From Daucus carota subsp. sativus (lineage: Eukaryota > Streptophyta > Magnoliopsida > Apiales > Apiaceae), in contig NC_030387.2 in NCBI RefSeq assembly GCF_001625215.2, forward strand, positions 38,463,606-38,527,605: a stretch of 64,000 nt of DNA, read 5' to 3'. The notes under the pieces were generated by a model that had not been told where the DNA came from, searched no databases, and saw only the letters and a program-made list of their open reading frames with translations. Position 1 is the stretch's first letter; every line of letters begins with the position of its first letter. Positions 22,457 to 34,987 of this stretch are shown here, piece after piece. Position numbers and translations under genes: made by a program.

Positions 22457-23012
22457 GGGTTTTATATCAAACTCGTCACTCATTGCGTCAAAATATCTCA
22501 TTTGACCCATCCATCCCATTGGCGACTATTTAAGCCACTATAAACAAAATATATATCATTTTACCCACAATATTATTCATACATTTTTACTTAAACATTT
22601 ATCAAAAATTAAATATTTGTTATTTTGCTACAAAACCACCTCGAGTACCTTCATAATTGTCTCTAGTATTTATCAAAATAATTCGGGAATTAAAAAGCAA
22701 CATAGCTATTTATGAAAAAAATATTTAGTAATAAATATTATTTATGTGATCTCTCTAACTATGTTGCTTTAGAAATTTCTAAATTATTTTGATAAATACT
22801 AGAGACAATTATGAAGGTACTCGAGGTGGTTTTGTAGTAAAAAAACAAACGGTTGATTTTTTATAAATATTGCTTAACTAAATAGGTATAAATAGTGATG
22901 TGAGTAAAATGATATATATTTGGTTTATAGTGGCTTAAACGAGTCCCCGATGAGATGGGCGGGTAAAGTGAGACATTTTGACGAAATGAGTGGCCAGCTT
23001 GATATATAACCC
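22457..23012. mobile_element. Long-palindrome Mutator-like foldback element
   Basis: A 556-bp element with perfect 9-bp target duplications GTTAATTTA (22448-22456 and 23013-23021), the size expected for Mutator-like transposons. Its two arms, each about 250 bases, are inverted copies: for example 'acctcgagtaccttcataat' (22648) against 'attatgaaggtactcgaggt' (22808), and 'tctagtatttatcaaaataa' against its inverse at 22783. Only about 60 bases of spacer separate them. There is no transposase, so it is non-autonomous. A transcript across it would form a long hairpin. Confidence 0.85.
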
Positions 23013-23761
23013 GTTAATTTAGTAAATTTACAATTTGCACGTTATCTTATCTTCTGTTGTGTACTTTAAATATATTTTCAGTTACAAATTTTTTCTACGT
23101 ATTATTGAAAATTTGGTGTAAAAGTTTGTGAATCAAAGTCTGTGTAATGTAGTTACAGACTGTATTTATAATTGTTCTTATTTATAAATTCTCAAAATAA
23201 ATTAAATAGTATATTTTTAAATATATCTATGATATATATGATATGAAAATTGATTATAATTTTATTTTATTAATATATTTTAATTGATTCAGATTTTTCG
23301 GTGAACTTTGGAAAAAGATGAACAAATAGAAATTGTATAATAACTGAATTAATTTTAGGGGATACTCATAAATATCTAAATCCAAAATTATTTTTGCAAA
23401 AATATCATATTTTTTAAAAATATTTCACGAAAATACTAAACATTAGAAAATATCGTAAAAATACTGTGCAACATGTCATAACCACATGCAATTATGCAAC
23501 TATTCTTTGAACGAGATGCATGCATGAAGTTGCATTTAGTTTTATTTTAATTAGTCGAACTAAATTATTTCATGTTGACAATATTCTAAGTAGTAAGTAC
23601 TAAGTAGTGTAATGTCCGGCCTCCGGTCCTTTGACTTTCTTGATTTGCACTCTGCAGTTCGGTCGTTCTAGCAACTTTCTTCCCGTTTCAGATTCAGAAA
23701 TTTAAACTCCCTCACATTTAATCTCTTTCTTATCTTCCTACTCTCTGAAACAGATCACAAC

Positions 23762-25698
23762 ATGGGCAAGACAGAACTGTTTGATCTGGAGAAGCACTTT
23801 GCTTTCTATGGAGCATACCACAGCAACCCAGTCAACATTTATTTACACATGCTTTTTGTATGGCCAACTGTCTTCACTACTCTAGTTATTCTCAGCTTCA
23901 CCCCTCCAATATTTTCCAGCTTCTCTGAAGTTGATCTTTTTGGTCAACACTTGGTTCTGAATGTTGGGTTTTTGCTGACTTTGACGTTTGCAATCTTCTA
24001 TGTTTGTCTTGACAAGAAAGCTGGTTGTTTGGGTGCTTTTCTTTTTTTTGCATGTTGGGTTTGTGGCAGCTCTGTTGCTCAGTACTTGGGCTTCTCTGTA
24101 GCTTGGAAGGTACTTCTACATCTCCTACTTGTATGTATTTGTGTTGTTTCTAGTTGAATAACTACCGTGTGTTTGGATCATGATTTTTGAGCCGGTTAAT
24201 GGGAATCAGAACCTCAAACCATGCAACCATGCGTTGGTGTTTGGATTAGTAAATTTATTGTATGGAATATAATAGGAATCTTATTTGGTAAATTATTCCC
24301 TTCACAGAATCACAGCCCATGATATGCCTATTCCATACCTTCATTCCCATACCCCTCTTTCTCATTCCCGATTTTCATTCCCACCCACGATCCAAATGCC
24401 CTCTATATCATTGGATTGTTGTGGAAAAAGTATATTAGGGCCTCGGAAGCGGATTGTAACTAAGGTCCCGGCAACCTCAATGCCGGATATATGAAGGCCT
24501 CGGAAGCCTATTTTGACCAAGGTCCCGAGAGCCTCAATGTCGGGCCCAGTGGTATTAGCATGTAGGACTAGTAAATTGTTATTTGTTAAGTAACAAAATT
24601 AAAAGTTGAAATTGTTTCTTTTTGGTTGAGTGAAAGATTAATGTATGATCTTGTAAATATTATGTGGACTTGGTTAAATTGTGACAGATTGCAGTGATGA
24701 AGTATATAACTTTTTGATAAGGAAGTTTATACTTTATGACTTTGTGTACATTGCAGAAGTGTTATAAATCAGACTTGAATAGGAGAACAGATAGGTTTGT
24801 GCTTCCTTTGAGTTTGTGAACATAGGTTGAGTTTTATTCTCTTCATTTTAGGATAGCCACCTCGCATATACTTGTTTTTTCAAAGCATGTTATTACCCTT
24901 CAATTATCAATAATCTTGCAGATGTTAGGCACGTAGAGAATTATTCAAGATCCTTGAAGGATGCAGATAGATAAGTGATAACTCTGACATTTTTTCGGAA
25001 ATCATATAATAGTAAGAAGGTTTGATGGAGGAATACCGGGAATGAGAGATGGGTACTGGGACTGGAGCACTAAAAATGCATAGCAGTGCCTGCACAGTGT
25101 GATTATAGCCCATTTTGACGGTTGAGTTAAAAGAATTTAGCTCTAAAGTTTTAACTAGATACTTGACAGCATTAATTACCGGTTTAGCATAAACTCTAAA
25201 TGAAGAGTGCCTGGTATTATCCTGAATAATTAGACAGTCTTGCTTGTGCACTTGTGTTTTAATGTGTACATCTATATATTTTAGGTTGTCCTAGCAGCTC
25301 AATTATTTTGCGGAACTGGACAATTCATTGGCCATGGTGTGTTCGAGGTATTTTTGTTGCTTTTTCAGTATTCATCAGCATGCTTCCACTCTTTTATAAG
25401 CTGGATCTGATTTGTTGTCTTCCGTAGAAACGTGCTCCAGCTCTTTTGGACAACCTGATGCAAGCCTTTGTAATGGGACATTCTTCGTATTGCTCGAGGT
25501 TATTTGCATTAGCTGTATTATAAATTAAGTGGAAATTATTTGTTGGCAAGAAGAATAAGTTTCTTATACTTGATCTTGCAGGCACTTCACATGTTCTTTC
25601 ACTATGAGCCATATCCTGGATTTCATGCAACTGTTAAAGCCAAGGTAGAAGCTGAAATCAAAATGTGGCAAGACAAGAAGCAGAAGAAGATAACTTAA
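23762..25698 (+). CDS. MPO1-like (DUF962/YGL010w) membrane protein, with a frame break in exon 3
   Basis: Four exons (23762-24109, 25285-25347, 25428-25498, 25582-25698). The family includes yeast Mpo1, an ER iron-dependent dioxygenase that removes a carbon from 2-hydroxy fatty acids during phytosphingosine breakdown. Seen here: KHFAFYGAYHSNPVN (residues 11-25, with His12 and His20), several hydrophobic membrane segments, GTGQFIGHGVFEKRAPALLDNL and YEPYPGFHA near the end. Exons 1, 2 and 4 join in phase 0, but exon 3 is 71 bases, not a multiple of three. After QAFVMG the family sequence (FFVLLE) continues only in the next frame, as if one G were missing from a GGG run near 25475-25478. As written, the protein reads out of frame and stops early in exon 4. 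It is either a sequencing slip or a broken allele; the frame otherwise fits a 199-residue protein. Confidence 0.85.
24168..24410 (+). mobile_element. MITE-like element in intron 1 of the MPO1-like gene
   Basis: Starts 'gtgtttggatcatgatttttgag' with internal 'gtgtttggattagtaaatttattg' and ends in 'cattcccacccacgatccaaat'. Related sequences, both inverted, occur at about 36885-37076 and 59305-59475. The superfamily is uncertain. Confidence 0.55.
24428..24545. repeat. Two-copy tandem repeat of about 56 bp
   Basis: 'agggcctcggaagc' is followed by 'aaggtcccg', 'cctcaatg' and 'cgg'. The pattern appears at 24428-24483 and again, with changes, at 24484-24545. It is GC-richer than the surrounding intron 1 of the MPO1-like gene. 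Confidence 0.7.
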
Positions 25699-26822
25699 GT
25701 TGAGTTGTAAATGAGTGTTTATTACATCTGAACATATGAGTCTGATTGCATCCTAGCTAGATCCTATGACAGACTCGGGCTTAAATGTTGTACTATAAAA
25801 GCTTAGGTGAATAATCATGGAATGAACTCACATTTTTAGATCTGAATAAAACATGATGTTTCCTTCATTGTATAGTTAAAATTATTATCTTCAAAATATT
25901 CTTTTTATGAATAATAATATATGATTAATATTATAATTCAAAAAAAATATAATTTTAAAAATAATAATTTTAATAAAACAGTAAAGGACTTAGAATTTAG
26001 AAATGTGTAGGATTGGCTGCTAAGCTGTTCTTTGCCTTCTTGGAAGAAATGCTTGAAAGCAGAAAAGATTAAAAGGAGTTTGGGCTTTCTCTTAGAAGTT
26101 GTTGTGAAGTTGTGGTCCTTTGATTCAGGGTTTCTGGTAAGAGCTTGTAGAGTTAGCCCAATACCCAGAGAAATGTATATCAGCCCAATATCACGTGCAA
26201 TTTCATTTTTTTTGAAAGTCGAGCAAATTTTATTAAAAAAAACTTTCAAGTGCGAATCAGAAATAAAATATTCTCTTTGAATATTATATGTTTAACGTGA
26301 TTCAATCAATAACTTAATTAATTGAACAAACTTAAAATAATATTATATGTTAGTTGGAAAATATTATAGACAGATGAATGATTTTGGTTAAATAATTTAT
26401 ATATACACGAAATTTCGTTATTGTTAATATTAATAAACCGATTAAATATTATCAATTAAGCTTTTGAAAAAATATTCAGGATCAATTTCTGGATTATCCG
26501 ACTTTTTCCATTTTGCATACTGCATCAGCCATGAAACGAATCCTCTCCAGTTTCAAATCGTCCAAATATCTCAGCACGAAGAAAAGGCACAAGTCGTTGG
26601 AAAGATAACAACGCAAATCCCCAACAAATAAAAGACCCAACATTTGTTTAGCCTTTGCATGTCGAGACACAGTCCTCCGTGACTAACTTGTCCACCTCCG
26701 CTTTAATCCACATAATACAGTTGTAAATCACAACAGAAACTCCATCCAAATCTCTGCATTATACATGCACACAAATTACAATCCGACGAATATAACAGAA
26801 ATAATTGTCGTAGATATTGAAC

Positions 26823-27055
26823 ACATGGGTTGTTTCGGCAAGTTTAAAAAAGTGACCCCTGACTTACAGTGCAAAAGTGGATGAAAAGTGAAAAGTCAAT
26901 AAGTGGATAAAATGTTTGGAAAATAAGCAGAAGCTCTCAGAGAGAAATTAGCATTCTGAACTGCTCGAAAGTGCTTCTGTTTTTTTACACCAACGGGTCA
27001 AGAAAAGCAGAAGCGAGAAACAGCTCCAGCTTCTCAGAAACAAACACCCCCACAA
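26823..27055 (-). mobile_element. MITE, 'caaacacccc' family
   Basis: The left end GGGTTGTTTCGGC and the right end AGAAACAAACACCCCC are imperfect inverted repeats. Its reverse complement shares word order with 27777-27998 and 52291-52543: 'gcttctgc', 'agaagcac', 'ctctgagagcttctg' and 'ttttccaaaca'. A probable hAT derivative. Confidence 0.55.
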
Positions 27056-27776
27056 TCAGTTAGCTCATACTCCTTTGGCTCATTCAATTGTAGTTGTTAC
27101 TCTTTTGGCACGTTTTTTTAGACTCTCTTAAAGTATGATTTTATAATATATTTAAAAATAATTTCTTTTCTAAACAAAAGTTTGATATATAAATTTTTAT
27201 CCAAAAAATAAAATTTTGAAAAAACATTGTGAAACTATACTTTATATGAGTTTTAAAATACGTACAAACAGGTGACATACACTACTTATAAGTATAGAAA
27301 GAGTATTATGTTGTCGACTACAAAAACAATTAATCGGTGTTTTTTTTAAAAATTAACTCGATTAACACTTAATCGAAACCGAACTCATTCAAACCGTAAC
27401 TGGTGATCAATCGATGATTTTTTGAACACTTAGATATCGAACACAAGCAGCCAGCCCATACTATGTTGTCGACGACAAAAGCGAGCAACTCCACAAAAAA
27501 GGCAGAGCTTTGTTGCAGCCAACCTTACCCACCAGTTTGTCTCGTATGTGACTTTCGATTAGTTGCAAGTATGTAACAACAATTGTTTGGATCGGATTGG
27601 TCCACTTTCCAAGGCTTGCTACCTCCTCAAATCTACTAACGCAACGGCTTAGATCAGACAAACCATCCCAGCGTCATCCGATTTGATTTCGTTTGTCGTC
27701 TTCCTTTTCCTCCAATTGTTTTTTTTCGTTTTCTTATTTTGGCAGTATGTTTAGATTTTTAGTTTGTTCTCATTAT

Positions 27777-27998
27777 AGGGTGGTGTTTGTTCGAGAGAAG
27801 AAGTTTCTGGCTTCTGCTTTTTTTATCCGTGTAAAGAGTTAGAAACATTTTTAAGAAGTTGAGAACGCTAGCTTCTCTCTCACAGCTTCTGTTTCCTTTT
27901 CAAACACTTTATAAACTTACCTACTTCTCATTTCTACTCCACTTCTTAACTATAAGAAAGAAGTCACTTATTTATTTTAAGATAACTCAAACGGTCTC
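27777..27998 (+). mobile_element. MITE, 'caaacacccc' family
   Basis: Begins AGGGTGGTGTTTGTTCG and ends 'aactcaaacggtct'. It is similar to 52291-52543 in the same orientation and to 26823-27055 in the opposite one. Only about 720 bases separate the two nearby opposed copies. Confidence 0.55.
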
Positions 27999-29327
27999 TA
28001 TGATTTCGATGTTAGGCTTTCAGCTCACCGGCTAATATCCATGTTTTAAAGTTCGTAACAATATTATTACTCTGATATTTATTGTCATATTATGATTTTC
28101 TAGAGACGGAACCAGAATTTTAAGAATCGGTCATTTCTCGAAAAATAACGGAGGCTGCACAATCACGGACACATCATATTTATATAAAATTAGCTTGAAT
28201 TAATATTTTTTATATTGACAAAAGATAGAGCCGTATCGATGGATGTTGATGTCGCACTTGTTCTTTAATGGACGATACACACGCAATAATATGCAGGCAG
28301 TGGCTAAAAATTTCATAATATAAAGAATTTTGGCATTTTGTATAAAGATTTATGTTAACGAAATATTAATTTTTGCACATATTTAACTGTCAGTATGACG
28401 TGAAAGTACAGTGTTTTAGTATGATATTAAATTTTTGATATAACATTAGCTGTCATATAGCTATGTCGCCAGGAAGATGCGAATATTATTAGATTTTGGA
28501 TATCGTAGAAATTGAGACCCAAATAATATTCTATATCGTTAAAATAATGATTCTACAGTGAACTTGTCCCGCATGATTATAGTGTTTTATAAAACAAAAA
28601 TGTAGAATATACATGTCAAGTTTTAATTAATAATAAAAATGATAAATGAGATTTCATCCCGTACTGATCACAGTGATTTTCTATCGCGTCATTTTAGTCA
28701 TTTATGTCACGTTATTCGAAAATTCTTTTAAAGTGCCCAACATTGATTTTATAGACACTCTCTTATTCATTCTCATTTTTTTTTATAATTTTTATTATTA
28801 CTTGATGCACATTTTAAATTATATATAACATGTAATTTTATAAATTATTATTTCAAATTTGCTTTGTATAAATATTTAAACAGTAGATTTCTATTTTTAA
28901 AAACTTAAATTATATATGAAATTATATCTAATAAAAATTTTAAAATATGTGTTAAGTTCTCGTCTCAATGATAAACAATTTAGGGGCAAAGAGACACTCG
29001 CTGAAAATAAACAATTTAGAAGGGACAACTTAGAAGACACAATGAGTACTAAACTAGGTCATCAATTATATACTAAATAATTTAAGCTCCATGCGATTAG
29101 TAAACCTAATAATCAAAAAATAGATGAAGAAAAATAACCAGTCCTCTTTCGATCATCAAGCAATTAAGAAAAACTACTTTGACCTAGGTTTTCAAATTGT
29201 TCATCTCTATGCAGTAATTTATAAAAATTCAAATAACAGGTACTGTCATAATTCAAAGCTGCCAAATGAGACCTACAACTTAAAGGCAGAGCTCAAGTTT
29301 ATTCCGTATAAATATATAAACGGTTTG

Positions 29328-29505
29328 GCTAGTGTGTGCCCATGGGCACATGCTAAGCACTAACATTAATAAAAATGGAGGGTTTTGATTGGTGTGGTTG
29401 TTGTAACTGCAGGGGGGTCCACCATTATTAAAGAAGGTAAGCCAATAGAAACCCTCCAATTTCATAAATTTTGGTGCTTAATGTGTGCCATGGGCACACC
29501 ATAGA
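29328..29505. mobile_element. Foldback/MITE with 'gtgtgccatgggcacac' ends
   Basis: The left end GTGTGTGCCCATGGGCACAT and the right end GTGTGCCATGGGCACACC are inverted relatives, each palindromic around CCATGG. 'gctaagcact' and 'ggtgcttaat' extend the inverted repeat inward to about 30 bases. The interior 'ggagggttttgattgg' pairs with 'ccaatagaaaccctcc'. No clear target duplication was seen. Confidence 0.6.
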
Positions 29506-30084
29506 AAAACCGATATATAAAATAACTAAGTTGTTGCAACTAACAGCTTTCAATATTTGAAATCAAACCATTAAACTATAGAGTTACGTGCATACTGTCG
29601 TTCTCATGAGAATTCAGATAACTTATGTTCAGGTCCAATCTACAGTTATTCTTTTATTTACACCAATGTTTGTCAAAACCAAATTTACTGAAATTCAAAA
29701 CGAGGATGGTTAATTATTAGACTATCCATTTCCGTTCAAATATTTTTAGTGTTCGATGAAATATTACGTGATATCGAACTTACATTTCTTATACCCATCG
29801 TTTTTGTTAATATGATCGTTTTGTATGTCGAGTGTTATTGAGGAATATATGGATTTGAGATATGATATTTAATATTATGTGTCTGGTTGAGTTACCAATT
29901 TGAATTAATTAAAATTATTATTAAAATTATTATCATATATTTTCGTATGATTGATTTAATTTTGTATTAAAAGTTTATATTTAGTTGATTAAACATAACT
30001 AAAAATATGTGAAACAAGTTCATTATCGTACCTCTCTTTCATGCTAGCCCACTCTCTTCCGTATTAATTAAGTCTCATATACTA

Positions 30085-30272
30085 CCTTTATTCCAAAATA
30101 ATAGTCGCTTTGACACATTATTTTTGAAATTTTTTTTTCCTGAATAAAAGTTTAACATCTCTATTTTTATTCAGAAAAAGAAGATTTCAAAAATAACAAG
30201 TAGAAGTATGTTTTTTTTACTTCAAAATGCGTGCACAAAGTCAAAGCGACTATTATTTTGGAATGGAGGGAG
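30085..30272. mobile_element. Stowaway-like MITE
   Basis: It runs from CCTTTATTCCAAAATAATAG to the inverse CTATTATTTTGGAATGGAGG, flanked by TA (30083-30084, 30273-30274). The whole 188 bp is close to a palindrome ('gtcgctttgac' against 'gtcaaagcgac'). Confidence 0.8.
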
Positions 30273-30314
30273 TATTGAAAAGTTGAGATGTGAATTTCAA
30301 AATCTATTTTCTTA

Positions 30315-30549
30315 CTCTCTCCGTTTTTTAATATTTGACGTTTTGACTTTTGGCACACATCTTTAGGTGAGTTGACCGGATATTAAAAATTATTATTTTT
30401 GATTGATTTTTTTTGTGAATTAAAGTTTTGATTATATATTTTTATTTAGAAAAACAAAATTTTAAAAATAATAATTTTAACAACTCGGTCAAAGCACTTA
30501 AAAATACGTGCCCAAAATCAAAGCATCAAATATTAAAAAATAGAAGGAG
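30315..30549. mobile_element. Stowaway-like MITE
   Basis: Starts CTCTCTCCGTTTTTTAATAT and ends with the inverse ATATTAAAAAATAGAAGGAG, flanked by TA. It shares 'gacttttggcacaca' with the element at 63064-63296 and belongs to the same subfamily. Confidence 0.8.
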
Positions 30550-33500
30550 TAATTAAAATAACTTTGAAATGAGCGAAATCTTTCAAAACACCTCAACCAA
30601 ATGATCCCAAAATAAATGTTCATTTAGAAGTAATAACTTACACAAATTTGATACGAGTACGTGTCAGTGCAGATATATTGTGACGATAATTCAGATTCCA
30701 TTTCATGTTTTATTATAATCAAAGTCGTCACATTTGTATTAATTAAAGTATATAAGTTAAATAAAACGCCATCAGTGCTTACATGCTAGCTATTCTAAAG
30801 TGTACTTTGACCGAATTAGTATATGATTAAACGGTGTTATAATAATTCAGGTTAGGTAATTACTGTTAAAGATGTGCGTGGAGGCCGCAACAGTCACAAA
30901 GCAACAAATAATAAGCCAATAAGCAATACCGAATCGAGACTTTGAGTTAATTATTTGACTAGCTATACTGCCTAATTGAAGTCTTAATCCCCTAAGGCCT
31001 AAACCTATCGGCATTGTGTCCAATTATATTCTTTACTCGTGTGCATGTCGCTGTGCAGCCACCTGTTGGGAGATAAGAAACAGCCAGCTAGCTAAACGGG
31101 GGACTAAATTACCACAAAGACATTAAGAGGTCAACTCTCGTATTAGCAACACTAAATCTTTCGATTAATTTTTAATTAGGGATTAGCAGAGGAAGAAATG
31201 CTGATTCATACTTTATGATGTTAATTAAAGCCGTTTAATCTGACTTAAGTATATTTAGAAAAAATAAAGCTACATATCTCAATTTTTCGTCAATTTTTCC
31301 ACAAATAAATGCCGTGTGACAGATATATGGATAATTTGGATATACATATGATCTCATTATAATTAATGTGAGTAAAATCAATCATATGTAATTGCCAACT
31401 AAAATTTAGTAAAAAAAATTAAGAACAAGATTTTAGATAACGATCATTTTCTGTTTAGAAAACTATCTCATCATGGTTTATTTGTTTCGATACAATTCAT
31501 TGTTAGACAGAAGGGTAATTCTTTCAGCTTTTCACCATTTTGTTGTTAACCACTTTTCAATGTCATGTCTGAAATAAAAATATTATTTTTGGTTATTATC
31601 TAAAAGTAAAAATTAGATTAAATTTCACAGATAATTGAGGAATAATTAAGACCTTAAGAATATTTACATACAAAAGTAACAAAACAGAGCAACTAGCTGT
31701 ACCAAGGACCAGGTCAAAAGGGAGTACCAGTTTTCTACTACTTGTTCCATCAATTTTTGTTTTGTTTTGCTGACTTTTCTGCATGTTTGATTGGAGTAAT
31801 TAATTAAATGAATAATTAAACATATCCTTTCTATAATTTAATAAAATAAGATATATATATATATCTATAAAAGCAGATAAGGAGATTGAAGACAGAAACG
31901 AAGCAAAAGACAAGAGTTAGTATATACCAGCTGACTGAAGAGAATGCCACATTGCCAGCTGCGTGGTGTTGGGGCGTGTTTAGATTTTGGGCGCACTGTC
32001 ATGTAATTTTATTGGTGTGAAAACCTAGGTGGCAAATATGGAATTTGACTTGCGGAATAAATAATATTTTTTCACCAACCGTAATTTTGTGATATGGTTT
32101 TCTCAAATGTTGATTTTGGATCAAATTGCATGTTTTTTCACACGAATTTCGATTTTAATTTGTATCAAATTTTGGTTAATATATTAGAAATTCTGATATA
32201 CTGTAAACTGAACTGTTTTTCTAAATTTTTAAGAACTTAAATTTCACTTGCAAGAATCTTTATATTCAACAGCAGAGTTTTGAAATATGTTTTTCATTTA
32301 TTCAAATTTACTGCTACAAACAAATACTAATATATGAATTTATACTCAAAACATTAACCTACGTTTGTGGATAGAGCAACAGCTTCTCTAAATAGGTACC
32401 GTCTCTAAACATGCAAAATATGCAACACATGTATTAAAAGCTCTGAAGATCAAGAGAAAGTGAAATTGGCGGTATCTTTACATTCTTGCCGAGGATAGAG
32501 TGAAGCAAAGAAAAATTTATTCGTATGAGTTTTTATTTGTTTGGGGTAAAGGTTTATTCCCAAAAAAAAAATAAAGTTAGTAAAGCATCGGTACATCTAT
32601 GTTATTTTTATCAATTTATTGGAGTAGATATCTGATGAGGTAACGTCACTATAAATTTTCCTTTTTATTATGCACGAAAAAAATGATAGAAGTCGCTGAT
32701 CAATTTTCAATTCTTTTCCGAATATCGTAATTTTTATTAGTCATTAAAACAATAAATAAGATGCACGTCACATTCATATTATTCACACAAAATTAATAGG
32801 TTGGTTTGTCTTAATTTCAAAGAAATGCCTATTAATTATAAGTAATATATTTTTTATAAGTGAAAATTAATTTTGAATTTATGTGTTTGGAATTTTTTTT
32901 TGTATTTACAACTTATCGGATGTAAAATTATTATAAATTATTTTTTAAAATGATCCCTTTATATTTTTGTAAAATCAATATTTAAAAATATAAATACATC
33001 ACTAAATAAGTCTGGTTTTCAATTTGTCATATTTATAAGTCAAAAATTAATTTGCAATTTTTTACGTAAATAGTATATAAATAATATGTTTCTGACTTAT
33101 AAATCCGGCATCTTTTAAACCAATTAGTCCCCGTATCTAATATAAGAACATTATTATTTTTGCATTTACAAATAATACTTTCACAAAAAACATATTTTCC
33201 ATGTCGAAATTATGAATTTTATTAGTTGACTACATGGGATATCGATAATCATTGCCTCCACAACCTGAGTTACGATTGGCCATCAAATTCAGCCATCAAC
33301 TCACATACAAGGCTAGAGTACGTCCAAAACAAAACCGAACCACTTTAAGGCAAAGAAGAAGGAGGATCCTCTACTACTCTTTCTCATTTCTAACAACTTT
33401 GAAAAAGTGTATCCAATACTTCATGGCAGAATAATTCATAACTAAAAAGCCAACTCCTTTCGTGTTTATTGTATTAGATAAGGATATACTTGAAAATAAT

Positions 33501-34744
33501 GCGAAACCATGGGATGCAATTTGACTTTTTGCTCCTTAAGGGCCACGCGTCACATAGATAACCTTGTTATCAAAAGATTATTATGTTTAGGATTAGTGGG
33601 GGTAAACCTGTCTTTTGTGTCGACTAATGGAGGCTAGACTAATTTCAGGTGGCTGATGGGGAAGGTATTGTAATCTTGCATACAGCTGTTTTCACTAGTA
33701 AGTGAAATTTAAGTATACATATTATGCTCATAATCGAATCATCTTTCGAAAACAATATTTTCATTCAGTGGTGGAAATCATTTTATGAAAATAAAAAAAA
33801 TATTTTTAACGAATCAAATTGAGCTGATATTAAGAACTCGTTTGGCTGAATATAAAATTATGATTTAACATGACTTTGACTATGATAAAATGATTTATGA
33901 TTATTAAAAATGTAATAATAAGAAGTTGATTTATGAGTAACTTATGACTTAGGAGTAATTTTAAGTCACCAAAAAAAGTATCTCAAATTAAAATCTGGCT
34001 TTAATATTTTTGATTTTAAATCAATTTATGACTTATTATACAAATATATATTTTTTACTTAAAAGATGGAAACAGTTTTAAATCCAGACTTAAAACTCAT
34101 GCAAACATGGTGTAAGTGTAACTATACCAACATAGATGTTGGTGTTTATAATATTGGTTGGTATATTTACTTTTTTATAGGATTATTTGATGAGATTATA
34201 TAATAAAATAATTCAAACATTTTCATAATGCATGTTGGGGAAGTCCGGTGTACAGCAAACTTAAATAATGCCAATCTGAGTAAATCAATATATAACAAAT
34301 TCAATGAATTTGTCAAAGAAAGATACTCTATGAGTCTATGCATGTAGTTGCATAAAAAATCATTTTGTTAAATAAGCACATAAATGCTATTTATTCTTGT
34401 TGCATATCTACTCCAGATATAGGATTGTTTAATAAAAACTAATGGCATAAAATTAGCACTGATCCCTTTTAAAAAGTCATATTTTAATGCTGGAGTTGAG
34501 ATTCTTTTGTTGACAAAACCATGGGACTCTTTATTTGAGAGGCCTGGAATACTTTGTGTATCAAACTTCATGCCTGATATGTAATGTTCACATTCAGATG
34601 ATCTGTATGTATTTAGTGTTAACAAGCCGTGTAATGTGATTAGTTGATGAAAAAATAGATAAAACCTGATTGTCCGTGAAATAAAATCACTCCTAGCTAG
34701 TTGCCTTTGGAGCCACGTTTCTCTTTCCTTTTCACAAACTCCTC

Positions 34745-34751
34745 TATATAG
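34745..34751 (+). promoter_or_regulatory. Putative TATA box of the NAC gene
   Basis: TATATAG lies about 240 bases before the NAC start codon, followed by a pyrimidine-rich leader typical of plant 5' UTRs. Confidence 0.45.
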
Positions 34752-34987
34752 GGCCTTATGTTTTTCTTCTCAACATTTGCCAACTCTTTAAGCTACTTTC
34801 TTTCCTCTTCTATGGCCTCTTTCTCTCCTTTTCTCTCCCTTTTTCACTCACCTGTCTCTATTTAAGCCTAGCTAGCTCAATTTTATTCTTCAAGACTGTC
34901 TAGTTTGCTATAAGTTCTTTTTTAAGGTAGGGAAAAAGGTGGTTTCTTGGTTTTTATTGTGTAAGGAAGAAAGGGTTGGTGATAAAG

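Larger units (their letters stand above)
25699..34987. other. Long gene-free interval
   Basis: No convincing gene lies in these 9 kb. The open frames are short, AT-driven and match nothing I know; those at 26032-26280 and 27461-27661 were considered and left out. The interval holds MITE-family elements at 26823-27055 and 27777-27998, a degenerate Stowaway-like patch near 27068-27312, a foldback at about 29328-29505, Stowaway MITEs at 30085-30272 and 30315-30549, and AT-rich decayed repeats near 32850-33130 and 33830-34110. Confidence 0.5.

Noticed and set aside
26032-26280. Open frames on both strands (82 and 103 residues)
   Set aside because: No motif is recognised, and overlapping frames on both strands point to chance.
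27461-27661. 66-residue minus-strand frame
   Set aside because: Looked protein-like at first glance, but no family pattern, start context or neighbouring exon was found.
33252-33434. Basic 60-residue frame
   Set aside because: Short, with no recognised domain, no promoter and no partner exon.
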